A stretch of DNA of 64,000 nucleotides, from positions 9,256-73,255 of the forward strand of contig DLGD01000028.1 in assembly GCA_002482505.1 (NCBI GenBank). The letters run 5' to 3'. Source of the stretch: Christensenella sp. UBA7703 (GTDB lineage Bacteria > Bacillota > Clostridia > Christensenellales > CAG-138). The notes beneath the pieces are model-generated. The model did no database searches. It saw nothing but the letters and a program-made list of their open reading frames with translations, and was not told the DNA's origin. Numbering within the stretch: position 1 is the stretch's first letter; the number at the start of each line of letters is the position of its first letter. Made by a program: the position numbers and the translations under genes. Positions 16,734 to 26,612 of this stretch are shown piece after piece.

Positions 16734-16758
16734 GCCGCCTGATGGGCGGCTTTTGCTC
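16734..16758 (+). terminator. Terminator of the sortase gene
   Basis: GCCGCC-TGATG-GGCGGC followed by TTTTGCTCTC, 20 bases after the stop codon. Confidence 0.75.
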
Positions 16759-17074
16759 TCTGAAAGCGCTTCGCGATTGAGTGAATCTGCATGAGGAACC
16801 GGCTTCTGTTCTTTTTTTAAAAAATGTGGTATCCTATACGCAATTCTGAACACGATAGTAGCAGGATTCGGCTCCATTATGGAGTTATGAGAAGTAAACC
16901 AAACATGCAACCAAACGCAAGGCAACGTAGTGTTCTGTGTGAAAGCACTGTGGCCGGAGATGCGCAACCGCGCGTTGCAAGACAAAGCCCGCTGCGCTGT
17001 TTTCGGGAGGGTTGCCGCAACGAAGCGGCAGAAGAACAACACGGACGAATGAAACGGAAAAGGGGAGATCGATC
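16759..17074. other. Leader region of the DUF4349 gene
   Basis: This stretch holds a possible extended -10 (TGG-TATCCT, 16827-16835) without a clear -35 and a long leader. A small GCCGC/GCGGC hairpin lies near 17013-17028, and GGGGAGA is the SD before the ATG at 17075. Short open frames cross it but none has a start and SD that I would support. Confidence 0.4.
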
Positions 17075-18064
17075 ATGAAAACAAAACGCACCCTGATTGC
17101 ACTCATTCTTTGCGTGGCGCTGCTGTTTTCCTTCGGCTGCGCAGCAAGAAGCGCGACACAAGAGAGCACTGCGGACTATGCAAAACCCGCCAGTGGAACG
17201 TATGACATGGCAGCTCCGCAGGCGGAGGAAGCCGGTTATTCCTCCAATGAGGCAGCTGCGTCCGAACCGCAAACCGGCGAACCGACCGGTGACTTTGACG
17301 TGCGAAAGATCGTCTACACCGCGGACATGACTGTGACCGCGGACGACCCGGCGGCGGCGCTCAAAGCATTGCTGGAAAAGGCACAATCGCTTGGCGGATA
17401 TGTTTCCGGCTCGTATTCCACAACGGATGATCTGGGAACCAACTACGCGTATACCACGCTGAAAGTGCCCGCCGACCAACTTGAGGCGCTCGTCACCGCT
17501 GCAAACGCGCTCGGCAAGGTGAACGACTATCGCCTGAGCTCCGACGACATCTCGCTTTCGTATTACGACATGCAGGCCCGGCTTGACAACGCAAAGGCGG
17601 AGGAAGAGCAGCTTTTGCAGATTCTCGCCAAATGTGAAACGGTGGAGGAGATCCTCGCCGTTCGCCAGAGCCTGACCAGCGTGCGCGCGGACATTGAGAG
17701 TTATACCGCGCAGATGAACCTTTGGGACAATCTGGTCTCGTATGCGACGCTCAATGTGACCATCAACCGCACGCCGAAGACGGCTGTGGAGGGTGAAAAC
17801 GAACTGATTCAAATCTGGAAAGCTTCGGACGTTTGGAACAAGATGGCCAGAGGCTTCCAAAACAGCGCGCGCTTTGTGGTGAACGCCATTGGCGCCATCG
17901 GTATTTTCCTTGCCTTTGCGATCATCCCGGTTGGCGTGCTGTTCCTGCTGATCGGATTGCCGATCATTCTGCACAAGAAGAACAAGCATAAAAAAGCGGC
18001 TGCGCTTCGCGCGCAACAGACGGAGTCTCCCGAAGTGGACGACACCGTGAAGAAGAACGAATAA
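17075..18064 (+). CDS. DUF4349 lipoprotein
   Basis: This 329-residue lipoprotein has a signal peptide ending in LLFSFGC (lipobox cysteine at about residue 22), then a low-complexity region rich in A, E, S and P. The DUF4349 domain starts near VRKIVYTADMTVT, contains a coiled-coil stretch (DNAKAEEEQLLQILAKCETVEE region) and is followed by a C-terminal membrane helix (about residues 270-298) and a basic tail. The function of DUF4349 is unknown; proteins of this type are envelope-associated. The ATG at 17075 has GGGGAGA upstream. It lies 25 bases before the acetyltransferase-like gene, a likely operon. Confidence 0.82.
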   Translation: MKTKRTLIALILCVALLFSFGCAARSATQESTADYAKPASGTYDMAAPQAEEAGYSSNEAAASEPQTGEPTGDFDVRKIVYTADMTVTADDPAAALKALLEKAQSLGGYVSGSYSTTDDLGTNYAYTTLKVPADQLEALVTAANALGKVNDYRLSSDDISLSYYDMQARLDNAKAEEEQLLQILAKCETVEEILAVRQSLTSVRADIESYTAQMNLWDNLVSYATLNVTINRTPKTAVEGENELIQIWKASDVWNKMARGFQNSARFVVNAIGAIGIFLAFAIIPVGVLFLLIGLPIILHKKNKHKKAAALRAQQTESPEVDDTVKKNE

Positions 18065-18089
18065 AATTTGTTTCAGGGGGATGGAATAG

Positions 18090-19205
18090 GTGGTAACAAT
18101 CAAAGAAGCCGTGACCAAGAAGGACTTGGTCAAGTTCATGGAGTTCCCGCTCGAGCTCTATAAGGGGAATCCTTATTACGTGCCGGATGTACTGGCGAGC
18201 CAGGTTGCCGACATGCAGAAGGAGAAAAACCCGGCCTTCGCGTTCTGCCAGGCCAAGGCGTTTCTTGCTTATCGCGACGGGAAGATTGTGGGCCGCATCT
18301 CGGGCATTCTCAACGAACGCGCCAATGCGTCGTTTGACAGGAAGTATATGAATTTCACGCAGGTGGATTTCATCGACGACGACGAGGTGGTGGATGCGCT
18401 CTTTGATGCCGTGGAAGGCTGGGCTAGAGAGCTCGGCTGCGCGGCGATGCACGGTCCGCTGGGATTCTCCGATATGGATCGCGAGGGTATGCTGGTTGAA
18501 GGGTTCGATCAGAAAAGCCTGTTTTACACCTATTACAATCACCCGTATTATCTGACCCAGCTCACGCGGCGCGGCTACGGCAAGCAGGTGGACTGGATGG
18601 AGATGCGGCTGACGATTCCGACCGAACCGATCGAGTCGCTCACCCGCGTTTCGGACTATGTGAAAAAACGCAAAAAGCTGCACGTGGTCAATCTGGGCGA
18701 CAAACCCATCAAGGAACTCATCCACGACATGTTTCTGCTCTATAACAGGGCATATGTGCTCTTTGGCATGATTCCGCTCACGGAAGCGCAGATTGCCAAA
18801 TACGTCAGCGAGTTCCGGCCGATGGTAGCCCGGCGCACAACGTCTTTCGTCTATACCGAGGAAGGCGAGATGGTCGCGTTCGGCATCTGCTGTCCCGCGC
18901 TGGACGGCGCCATGCAAAAGATGAAGGGCAAGACGATGCCGTTTGGCTGGGTGCGCCTGCTCAAGGCACTTAAAGGCAAAAACGACACGGTAGACCTGCT
19001 GCTCATCGCCGTTCGCCCGGATCTGCAAGGGCAGGGTGTGAATGCCATCATTCTTGACGACATGCAGCACAAGCTCATCAAAGCCGGCGTGCGGTATGCC
19101 GAGACCGGCCCGATGCTGGAGATCAACGACAATATCCTCGCGCAGTGGGAGCGGTTTCAGGGCGTGCAACACAAGCGCCGCCGCTGCTTCGTTAAAACAC
19201 TGTAA
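18090..19205 (+). CDS. GNAT-fold acetyltransferase-like protein
   Basis: This 371-residue protein begins at a GTG with CAGGGGGA upstream. The C-terminal part contains the acetyl-CoA-binding GNAT motif A (LLIAVRPDLQGQGVNA, about residues 303-318), and the N-terminal half resembles the uncharacterised large acetyltransferase-like proteins common in Clostridia and Bacteroidetes (KDLVKFMEFPLELYKGNPYYVP). The substrate is unknown. It follows the DUF4349 gene by 25 bases and is closed by a terminator at 19218-19251. Confidence 0.72.
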   Translation: MVTIKEAVTKKDLVKFMEFPLELYKGNPYYVPDVLASQVADMQKEKNPAFAFCQAKAFLAYRDGKIVGRISGILNERANASFDRKYMNFTQVDFIDDDEVVDALFDAVEGWARELGCAAMHGPLGFSDMDREGMLVEGFDQKSLFYTYYNHPYYLTQLTRRGYGKQVDWMEMRLTIPTEPIESLTRVSDYVKKRKKLHVVNLGDKPIKELIHDMFLLYNRAYVLFGMIPLTEAQIAKYVSEFRPMVARRTTSFVYTEEGEMVAFGICCPALDGAMQKMKGKTMPFGWVRLLKALKGKNDTVDLLLIAVRPDLQGQGVNAIILDDMQHKLIKAGVRYAETGPMLEINDNILAQWERFQGVQHKRRRCFVKTL

Positions 19206-19217
19206 CGCAACACCAAA

Positions 19218-19251
19218 CAGGCTGTCTTCTACGGGAGGCAGCCTTCTTTTT
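19218..19251 (+). terminator. Terminator after the acetyltransferase-like gene
   Basis: AGGCTG(T)C ... G(G)CAGCCT is followed by TCTTTTTC, just after the stop codon. Confidence 0.65.
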
Positions 19252-19373
19252 CGGACACAGGAACCCCGATGTTGCATTTTGATACAAAAGAAAGGCGCTA
19301 TGTGACAAACGAACAGTCATCAATCAGGGCCTGTGCTAAAATTCAAGTATATTCAACAGGGAGGGACTAAAAA

Positions 19374-19556
19374 ATGAAACTGAGTGCACCGAAATTTCTC
19401 GTATGGCTGCTTGCGCTGATTCTCGCCGCGCTGGCGATCGTGAGCAAATATGTTGCAATCCCGGTTGTTGGCGACTTTGTCAAGCAGTATGACTTCTGGG
19501 TGATGACCGCAGCCTACGGCCTGCTTCTGCTCGGAACGCTGTTCAAAGGGCTGTAA
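19374..19556 (+). CDS. Small two-helix membrane protein
   Basis: The 60-residue product has two hydrophobic segments (about residues 9-31 and 40-58) separated by a short polar turn (GDFVKQYDF). I do not recognise it, but a clear SD (AGGGAGG) before the ATG, an extended -10-like TGC-TAAAAT at 19337-19342 and a terminator right behind it support a real, separately expressed gene. Role unknown. Confidence 0.65.
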   Translation: MKLSAPKFLVWLLALILAALAIVSKYVAIPVVGDFVKQYDFWVMTAAYGLLLLGTLFKGL

Positions 19557-19577
19557 GCCAACTCAAGTAAGCAAACA

Positions 19578-19607
19578 AAAAATGCCTGCTGCAAAGCGGG
19601 CATTTTT
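19578..19607. terminator. Bidirectional terminator between convergent genes
   Basis: AAAAATGCC(T)GC and GC(G)GGCATTTTT form a stem with A and T tracts on both sides, serving the small membrane protein gene and the convergent alaX-like gene. Confidence 0.75.
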
Positions 19608-19627
19608 AGTTCCAATCGGTTGTTGCG

Positions 19628-20839
19628 TTATTTTGAATCGCTCAGACGCTTTACAAAATAGCTCCGAATCTGCTCCAGTGCTTCCTTTGCGCCGGAAACG
19701 GAGGGAGCGGTGCCCTGCGCAAGCGTACCTCTGCCGCCGCCTTTGCCGCCGAGTGCCGCGTTCACCGCCGGCATGAGTTCGGAGACATCCAGCGGAAACC
19801 CTGTCCCGCTGGAGAGCACGTAGAGAAGCCGGCCTTCACTTTCGCTGAGCAGCAGCGCGAGCGTCTTCTCCGCGGAGCAGGCTTGCGCGAGATCCTTGAG
19901 TCGCGCGGCATCGATACCGGAGGTAAGCTGCGCCACCACGTGATATTTTCCCGCAACGGAAGCCCCTTGGATGAACTCCGTCGCCATGTAGCCGTTGAGC
20001 GATTTGGCAAGCTCGCGCTCGCTTTTTTTCAGCGCGCCATAGTCGTCGGAAAGCTTTTTGACCGCACCGACAACCGCCTCCCGTTGGCAGGAGAAGCGAC
20101 GCGCCAGCGCATCCAGGTCGTCGTGCTGCGCACGATGGAGCCGCAGCGCACGCTCCCCGCAGAAAAACGTGATGCGCGTGCCGCCCTTATAGCTGCTTGC
20201 ATCCACAACAAATATGGAGCCGATCTCGCCTGTCGTGTAGCAATGCGGCGCGCAGCAGGTGCACATATCTGCGCCCTCCACCTGCACGATGCGAATCGGC
20301 GGGGTCAGCCCCTCCGCGTGCTTGCGCAGCGGCAGCGCGGCAATCTCTTCCTCGGTCTCATAAAACGTTGCCTGAACGGGCAGGTTCTTCCAAACAAAGC
20401 GGTTTGCAAGCAACTCCGCCTCCTGAATCTGTTCACGTGAGACGGGCTTGTCAAAGTCGATGGTCGCATAGTCCAGTGCAAGGTGGAAGCCGACGTTGCA
20501 CGCCGCAAACAGCTCGTAGAATGAAAACGACAGCAGGTGTTCGCCCGTGTGCTGCTGCATCAGGTCAAAACGGCGCACCCAGTCGACCTTGCCGGGAATA
20601 GTCTTGCCAACCGCAAGCGCGTGATCCACACGATGATAGATTTCGCCTGCTTCTTCGCGGACGTGCAGCACAGTTGCTTCGCCCAGCGTGCCGGTGTCGG
20701 ATGGCTGCCCGCCGCCTTCCGGGAAAAACACGGTTTGATCGAGCACAATATCAAACCCTTCTCCGGCGGGAACGCAGGAAAGGACGGTGGAGTTGCTTTC
20801 GCTCTGGTGGCTGTCCAGATCATACAATCGCTTTGTCAT
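19628..20839 (-). CDS. Alanyl-tRNA editing protein, AlaX long form
   Basis: The 403-residue protein resembles AlaX-L, a trans-editing hydrolase that deacylates Ser-tRNA(Ala) or Gly-tRNA(Ala). It contains the alanyl-tRNA-synthetase second-additional-domain core with zinc ligands HTGEH (about residues 97-101) and CTCCAPH (about 191-197), then a coiled-coil stretch and a DHHA1-like C-terminal domain ending with GGKGGGRGTLAQGTA. It lacks the aminoacylation domain. It sits 31 bases downstream of the AEC transporter gene on the same strand, so co-transcription is likely. Confidence 0.88.
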   Translation of the reverse strand: MTKRLYDLDSHQSESNSTVLSCVPAGEGFDIVLDQTVFFPEGGGQPSDTGTLGEATVLHVREEAGEIYHRVDHALAVGKTIPGKVDWVRRFDLMQQHTGEHLLSFSFYELFAACNVGFHLALDYATIDFDKPVSREQIQEAELLANRFVWKNLPVQATFYETEEEIAALPLRKHAEGLTPPIRIVQVEGADMCTCCAPHCYTTGEIGSIFVVDASSYKGGTRITFFCGERALRLHRAQHDDLDALARRFSCQREAVVGAVKKLSDDYGALKKSERELAKSLNGYMATEFIQGASVAGKYHVVAQLTSGIDAARLKDLAQACSAEKTLALLLSESEGRLLYVLSSGTGFPLDVSELMPAVNAALGGKGGGRGTLAQGTAPSVSGAKEALEQIRSYFVKRLSDSK

Positions 20840-20870
20840 ACGATACCTCAGTGAAAATTTCTCTTTGGAT

Positions 20871-21809
20871 TCAGATCAATCCAAACTGCTTGAGTACAAA
20901 GATAAACAGAAACATCGATAAGATCGAAAACACGCTTGTGACGGCAACCAGCGTCCCCGCAAGCTCGTCATCCGCCTGCATGCCAACCGCCATGGTATAT
21001 GTCACCATCGCGACGGGCGCGCCGAAGATGATCAGCGTTACCACAATGCTCTCCCCGCGAAAACCGAGAAGCAGGAACGCGGCAACGGTGACAAGCGGGA
21101 TAAGGAAAAGCCGAAGCAGCGTGATTACTGAAATCGCGGCGCGGTTCTTTTTCACAGCCGCAAAGGAGATTGTGCCGCCGAGCAGCACGAACGCCAGCGG
21201 AGTGGTGACGGCGGCTAACGAGTCGATTGGTTTTTGCAGCACGCCCGGCAGGTTGATGTTGAGCAGATTGACCAAAAATCCGGCATAGCAAGCAATCAGG
21301 ATCGGGTTCTTGATCACCCGAAGAAGCACGACGCCAAAGCGCACGCGTTCATTGCGATAGCGTTCCATCGCGACCACGGCAAGAATGCCGAAGAGCGGAA
21401 CGGAGAGCGAAACCGCGATCGACATCATGTCAAGGTTGTTTTCGCCCAACAGTGCCGCGGCAACCGCGAGACCAAAGATTGCGTCATTTGAACGAAACAC
21501 GCCGAGAATCAGCACACCACGGCGATTGTTATCCTTGCAAAACACGGGGACAAGCCAGGCGGCAAGCGCGTAGGTCACGAGGATGCCGATTGCCATATAC
21601 AGCAAGAAAGGCGTATCGAACATTGCGTTGATGTCCGCAACCGCGATTGCGCGATAACACATCAGCGGGAGGGTGACGTAATAGATGATGTTGTTTGCGT
21701 CGCGCATCAAGCGCTCGGAGACAACGTTGCTCTTGCGCAGCAGCACGCCGATGAGCATATAGATCATCAGTGGCGCGACCACGTTGAAGGAGAGAGTCAG
21801 GTTTTCCAT
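20871..21809 (-). CDS. AEC (auxin efflux carrier) family transporter
   Basis: This 312-residue polytopic protein has about 8-10 hydrophobic helices and the AEC/Mem_trans pattern with central polar breaks (LILGVFRSNDAIFGLAV and PLAFVLLGGTISF). Bacterial members export or exchange small organic acids such as malate or malonate; the substrate here is unknown. The ATG at 21809 follows AACCTG-type sequence without a strong SD. A minus-strand extended -10 (TGG-TATAAT) is seen at 21864-21869. Confidence 0.8.
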   Translation of the reverse strand: MENLTLSFNVVAPLMIYMLIGVLLRKSNVVSERLMRDANNIIYYVTLPLMCYRAIAVADINAMFDTPFLLYMAIGILVTYALAAWLVPVFCKDNNRRGVLILGVFRSNDAIFGLAVAAALLGENNLDMMSIAVSLSVPLFGILAVVAMERYRNERVRFGVVLLRVIKNPILIACYAGFLVNLLNINLPGVLQKPIDSLAAVTTPLAFVLLGGTISFAAVKKNRAAISVITLLRLFLIPLVTVAAFLLLGFRGESIVVTLIIFGAPVAMVTYTMAVGMQADDELAGTLVAVTSVFSILSMFLFIFVLKQFGLI

Positions 21810-22223
21810 GGTTAACCCCGGTTTTCAGACGTTTTTTGTGCCATGCGGCGCGATAATGCATGCATTATACCATACCAAGGCGGGAACGCGGCACGCGGGG
21901 ACAAGAAAACGGGATTGTTTTTGACGCGGGCGTTCAACCGCGGACGGAACCGTGAAGGAAAACAGATCGGCACATCTGCGTGCGGAAGCTTTCCGCGAGG
22001 ATTCGTTAACGGCATGTAAAATACGCTCCGAGTAAACCCAATCGCCGAACTATGTGTTCCTTTTGACGTAAAATGATGGTATGATGACAGAAAGAGAGAG
22101 CATAGGAGCGCAGGGCAAACGCGCGCACATACGATAGAACGAAAAAGATGGACAAGCGCGACGACTGGAAGAAACCGAACAAAACACGTTGATTTCGCAA
22201 CGATATACCCGGGGGTTGCATTG
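21810..22223. other. Divergent promoter region between the AEC gene and the glycogen operon
   Basis: This 414-base region carries an extended -10 for the AEC gene on the minus strand (TGG-TATAAT, -10 at 21864-21869) and one for glgB on the plus strand (TGG-TATGAT, -10 at 22080-22085) with a poor -35. The implied glg leader is about 135 bases. I see no gene or recognisable riboswitch in it. Confidence 0.45.
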
Positions 22224-24140
22224 ATGAGCAGATTTTCGGACGAAACAGCACTCTACTATTTCAACCGTGGTGTTTCCACGGCGGCCTATCTGGAACTTGG
22301 TTGCCACGAAGGCGTTGGCGAATATGGAGAGCGGGTGTTCCGCTTTTCCGTTTGGGCGCCAAACGCGGAGTCTGTCAGCGTGGTTGGCACGTTTAACTTC
22401 TGGAACGCAAAGGCGGACCCGATGGAGCGTGTTGGCACAACCGGCGTTTGGGAGGTTGCCATCGGTGTTGCGCAGCCCGGCGATCTTTATAAGTATGCCA
22501 TCGGAACCTACACCGGCGAGGTGATTTTAAAGGCGGACCCGTTTGCCTTCCGCGCAGAAGCGCACGGAACCGCATCGATCGTTGGCGACATGCCGTATTA
22601 CGAATGGACGGACGAGCGGTATCTCGAATGCCGCGAAGACGCGCGGGATAGTTACGCCCAGCCGATGAACATCTATGAGGTACACCTCGGCAGCTGGAAA
22701 CAGGGGCTTGGTTATCGCGAGCTGGCGGATGAACTGATCGACTACGTGGCGGACATGGGATACACCCATATCGAGATCATGCCGTTGATGGAATATCCAT
22801 ACGACCCGAGTTGGGGCTATCAGGTGACGGGCTACTATGCAGCGACGGCGCGCTATGGCGAGCCGGAAGAGCTGATGTATCTCGTCGACCGGGCACATGA
22901 GGAGGGCATCGGCGTCATCATGGATTGGGTGCCCGCGCATTTCACCAGAGATGCGCACGGGCTCAGGCTCTTTGACGGTACGCCGCTGTTTGAACATCCC
23001 GATCCCCGCCGCGGAGAGATGCCGCAATGGGGCACGCTGCTGTTCAACTTTGAGCAGACACAAGTGCAGTCGTTTTTGATCTCCAGCGCCATGTATTGGC
23101 TCAGGGAGTTCCATTTTGACGGCCTTCGTGTGGACGCGGTGAGCGCAATGCTCTATCTCGACTTTGGCAAGCAACCCGGTGAATGGCTGCCCAATCGTTA
23201 TGGCGGGCACGATAATCTCGACGCGGTTGCGTTCTTTCGTAAGCTCAATTCTGCCGTGAGCAATCTCGACGGCGGCAAGATGCTTTTTGCAGAGGAAAGT
23301 TCGGCCTATCCGTATGTCACGCGCCCAGTCGCGGAGGACGGCCTCGGCTTTGCCTACAAATGGAACATGGGTTGGATGAACGACATACTCACCTACATGG
23401 GTATGGATAGCATCTATCGAAAATATCACCACGACAAACTGACATTTTCACTTTGTTATGCATTCTCGGAGCACTATGTGCTGCCGTTTTCGCATGATGA
23501 GGTGGTGCATGGCAAAAAGAGCATGATCAGTAAGATGCCGGGCGATTATTGGCAGCAGTTTGCGCAGCTTCGCTTGCTGTACGCTTATCAGTATGCACAT
23601 CCCGGGAAAAAACTGATGTTCATGGGTTGCGAGTTCGGGCAGTATATCGAGTGGAAAGAGGACGACTCACTCGATTGGTTTCTGCTCGACTATCCCAAGC
23701 ATGCTGAGATGCAGCTGTATGTACACGATTTGAACCACTTTTACCTCGATAACCCGCCGATGTTTGAAAATGACGATAGCTGGGCGGGATTTCGATGGTG
23801 CGGCGTGGATGATAACATTCACTCGATTCTCTCGTTCATGCGCACGGATCGTGACGGAAATAACTTATTCTGGGCGTTTAACTTCACCCCACAGCCGTGG
23901 ATGGACTATATGATCGGTGTACCGCGCTATGGGCTCTATACCGAGATGTTCTCCACCGATGCGCCATATTACGGCGGCACGGGAGATTATCCCAATGCAC
24001 CCACGATGTCCGTCTATGAACCCTATGGCGAACATCCTTGCCGGATTCGATTGAGGCTCCCGCCGTTTGGCGCGGTTTGCTATCGCATAACACCCAAACC
24101 CCTACCAAAGGTTGCGGTGAAAGAGGAGGACGACGCATGA
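22224..24140 (+). CDS. glgB: 1,4-alpha-glucan branching enzyme
   Basis: The 638-residue GH13 enzyme introduces alpha-1,6 branches into glycogen. A CBM48 N-terminal domain (RVFRFSVWAPNAESVSVVG, about residues 34-52) precedes the barrel with DWVPAHF, GLRVDAVSAM (nucleophile Asp), FAEESSA (acid/base Glu) and FSHDEVVHGKKS. The ATG at 22224 is preceded by GGGGG at 8-base spacing; a TTG directly before it is in frame but not needed. The stop overlaps the glgC start (ATGA), so the two are translationally coupled. It is first in the operon glgB-glgC-glgD-glgA. Confidence 0.95.
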   Translation: MSRFSDETALYYFNRGVSTAAYLELGCHEGVGEYGERVFRFSVWAPNAESVSVVGTFNFWNAKADPMERVGTTGVWEVAIGVAQPGDLYKYAIGTYTGEVILKADPFAFRAEAHGTASIVGDMPYYEWTDERYLECREDARDSYAQPMNIYEVHLGSWKQGLGYRELADELIDYVADMGYTHIEIMPLMEYPYDPSWGYQVTGYYAATARYGEPEELMYLVDRAHEEGIGVIMDWVPAHFTRDAHGLRLFDGTPLFEHPDPRRGEMPQWGTLLFNFEQTQVQSFLISSAMYWLREFHFDGLRVDAVSAMLYLDFGKQPGEWLPNRYGGHDNLDAVAFFRKLNSAVSNLDGGKMLFAEESSAYPYVTRPVAEDGLGFAYKWNMGWMNDILTYMGMDSIYRKYHHDKLTFSLCYAFSEHYVLPFSHDEVVHGKKSMISKMPGDYWQQFAQLRLLYAYQYAHPGKKLMFMGCEFGQYIEWKEDDSLDWFLLDYPKHAEMQLYVHDLNHFYLDNPPMFENDDSWAGFRWCGVDDNIHSILSFMRTDRDGNNLFWAFNFTPQPWMDYMIGVPRYGLYTEMFSTDAPYYGGTGDYPNAPTMSVYEPYGEHPCRIRLRLPPFGAVCYRITPKPLPKVAVKEEDDA

Positions 24141-25366
24141 AAAAACGGATTGTGGCAATGCTTCTCGCGGGGGGGCAGGGAAGCCGCCTTGGCGTGCTGA
24201 CATCCAGCATGGCAAAGCCTGCGGTTCCTTTCGGCGGCAAATACCGTATCATCGATTTCCCGCTGAGCAACTGCGTCAACTCGGATATCGACACCGTCGG
24301 TGTGCTGACACAATATCGCCCGCTTGCCTTAAATAGCTACATCGGTACCGGCCAACACTGGGATCTTGACCGTATGAATGGCGGCGTCTTCGTGCTGCCG
24401 CCCTATGTGACGGGCGTGGATGGCAGATGGTACACCGGCACCGCGAACGCGATCTATCAAAACCGTGAGTTTGTGGATCAATATGATCCCGACTATGTAT
24501 TAATCCTTTCCGGCGATCATATCTATAAGATGGACTACGGCGCAATGCTGCGCTTTCATATCGAGAAAAATGCGGTGGCGACCATCGCGGTTCTGCCGGT
24601 TCCGATGGAGGAAGCGCACCGCTTCGGCATCATGAATACCGATGATGCGGACCGTGTCACATCGTTTGAAGAAAAACCCAAACAACCAAAGTCCAATAAG
24701 GCTTCGATGGGCATCTACATCTTCAATTGGCGTGCACTGAAAGAATGCATGCGCGTCGACGACGAAAATCCGGATTCCACCAACGACTTTGGCAACGATA
24801 TCATCCCCGCGATCATCAACGGCGGGCAGCCGGTGTTTGCGTACCCCTTCAAGGGATACTGGAAAGACGTCGGGACGATCCAGAGCCTTTGGGAAGCGAA
24901 CATGGACATCATCGCGACCCCGCCAAAGCTCGTGCTCAACGATCCGCAATGGAGAATCTACAGCCGTAACCCCATCATGCCGCCGCATTATGTAGGCGAG
25001 CGCGCCTCGGTAACCCAGAGTCTCGTCACCGAAGGCTGCCGCGTGGAGGGGAAGGTGCATCACAGCGTGCTGTTCTCCAACGTTTTAATCGAGGCGGATG
25101 CGGAGGTATACGATTCTGTGATCTTCCCCGGTGCGGTGATCCGGCGCGGGGCAAAGGTCTATCAGGCGATTGTCGGCGAGAATTCTGTGATCGGGAAAAA
25201 CTCGATCATCGGCGGCGAGTTGCGGCTGGGCGACCAGGTGGATAATTCGCTGACCGGCACGATTACGCTGGTCGGCAACGATATCAGCATTCAACCGGAG
25301 GCGTATCTGCCGCAGGGCACGGTCGCCACGGAAGACGCATGCGGAGGAAGATGCTATGACAAGTAA
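24137..25366 (+). CDS. glgC: Glucose-1-phosphate adenylyltransferase, catalytic subunit
   Basis: The 409-residue enzyme makes ADP-glucose from ATP and glucose 1-phosphate, the committed step of glycogen synthesis. The nucleotidyltransferase loop AGGQGSRLG (about residues 11-19), KPAVPFGGKYRIIDF and the catalytic SGDHIYKMDY segment are intact, and the C-terminal left-handed beta-helix repeats (hexapeptide type) follow from about residue 290. The open frame extends upstream into glgB, but the ATG at 24137 overlaps the glgB stop and is preceded by GAGGAGGA. It overlaps glgD by 11 bases. Confidence 0.96.
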   Translation: MKKRIVAMLLAGGQGSRLGVLTSSMAKPAVPFGGKYRIIDFPLSNCVNSDIDTVGVLTQYRPLALNSYIGTGQHWDLDRMNGGVFVLPPYVTGVDGRWYTGTANAIYQNREFVDQYDPDYVLILSGDHIYKMDYGAMLRFHIEKNAVATIAVLPVPMEEAHRFGIMNTDDADRVTSFEEKPKQPKSNKASMGIYIFNWRALKECMRVDDENPDSTNDFGNDIIPAIINGGQPVFAYPFKGYWKDVGTIQSLWEANMDIIATPPKLVLNDPQWRIYSRNPIMPPHYVGERASVTQSLVTEGCRVEGKVHHSVLFSNVLIEADAEVYDSVIFPGAVIRRGAKVYQAIVGENSVIGKNSIIGGELRLGDQVDNSLTGTITLVGNDISIQPEAYLPQGTVATEDACGGRCYDK

Positions 25367-26480
25367 CGCGTTCGGTCTCATCTACACAGGAGAAACCAAC
25401 CCGTTTTTGCGCGATCTTGCGCTTTCGCGCTCGGTCGCTGCGGTGCCGTTTGGCGGCAGATACCGCTGCATCGATTTTATTTTATCCGATCTGGTGAACA
25501 CGGGTGTGACCAGCGTCGGCCTCATCACACAGAAAAACTATCATTCGCTGATGGATCACCTCGGCGCGGGCAAGGAATGGGACCTTCACAGAAAGCGCGA
25601 GGGCCTCTTTATGTTGCCGCCGTTTATGACCAAGGAGAACACGGGGCTCTATCGCGGCAGCGTGGATGCCATCCGCTCCTGCCTCGGTTATGTGCGCAGA
25701 AACCCGCAGCAATATGTGATCTTTTCCGGTAGCCATACGATCTTCAACATGACGTTTAACGACATGATCGCGCGGCATATTGAGACGCGCGCGAACATCA
25801 CCATGCTCTATAACGAATGTGAGATTGCACCGAGCGAAGAGCAAAATCTTGATCTGCGTCTGCTGATGGACGAAAACGAGCGCGTGACGGAGATGGAGCT
25901 CAACCCGTTTTCGCCGCGTTCCGCCTACCGCAGCTGCGACGTGATGATCATGGACAAGCTATTGCTTGAGTATCTCGTGGAGGAAGCGTATTCCCACGGG
26001 GACTATGACCTCACGCGCGATATCCTGCTCAAAAAGTGCCAGACGCTCAAGATCATGGGCTATCGCTACGACGGTTATGTTGCGCGGCTGGACTCGGTCA
26101 ACGACTTCTTCCGCCATAACCTTGCGCTCCTGCAGCCCGAGGTGCGAAACGATCTCTTCAACCCCATGCATCCGATCTATACAAAGGTCAAGGACGAGGT
26201 CAGCGCAAAGTATGGCGAAAATGCCGTGGTGAGAAACGCGATGCTGGCGGACGGCTGCCAGATTGACGGCACGGTGGAAAACAGCATCGTGTTCCGCGGC
26301 GTCAGCGTGAAAAAAGGCGCGGTGGTGAAAAACAGTATTCTCATGCAGGGCGTCAGCATTGGCGAAAACTGCATCATGGATCATGTCATTCTGGATAAAG
26401 GCGTTGTGGTTCGCGAAGGGCGCACGCTCAACGGCTACGACGGATTCCCGATCATACTCAAAAAAGGCACCACGATATAA
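25356..26480 (+). CDS. glgD: Glucose-1-phosphate adenylyltransferase regulatory subunit
   Basis: The 374-residue GlgD is the Firmicute-specific partner of GlgC that boosts the activity of the heterotetramer. It keeps the overall fold (FGGRYRCIDFILSDLVNTG) but lacks the GGxGxRL loop, and the catalytic aspartate of SGDH is serine (SGSHTIFNM), consistent with a non-catalytic modulator. A beta-helix repeat region forms the C-terminus. The start lies inside the last codons of glgC. Confidence 0.94.
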   Translation: MTSNAFGLIYTGETNPFLRDLALSRSVAAVPFGGRYRCIDFILSDLVNTGVTSVGLITQKNYHSLMDHLGAGKEWDLHRKREGLFMLPPFMTKENTGLYRGSVDAIRSCLGYVRRNPQQYVIFSGSHTIFNMTFNDMIARHIETRANITMLYNECEIAPSEEQNLDLRLLMDENERVTEMELNPFSPRSAYRSCDVMIMDKLLLEYLVEEAYSHGDYDLTRDILLKKCQTLKIMGYRYDGYVARLDSVNDFFRHNLALLQPEVRNDLFNPMHPIYTKVKDEVSAKYGENAVVRNAMLADGCQIDGTVENSIVFRGVSVKKGAVVKNSILMQGVSIGENCIMDHVILDKGVVVREGRTLNGYDGFPIILKKGTTI

Positions 26481-26612
26481 TTCAGGTTCGCCCTGCGCGG
26501 GGATTTCCGCGTGTCAAACACAAACACGGCGGGCGCGGCTCGCTTGGTTTTGCGCATGCATAATGCGGCGACAACCGCTTCAAAAAACGCTTTTAACGGG
26601 AGGGGTTACCAC

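Noticed and set aside
16824..17078. 84-codon frame in front of the DUF4349 gene
   Set aside because: It has no SD and overlaps the lipoprotein start; composition is not protein-like.
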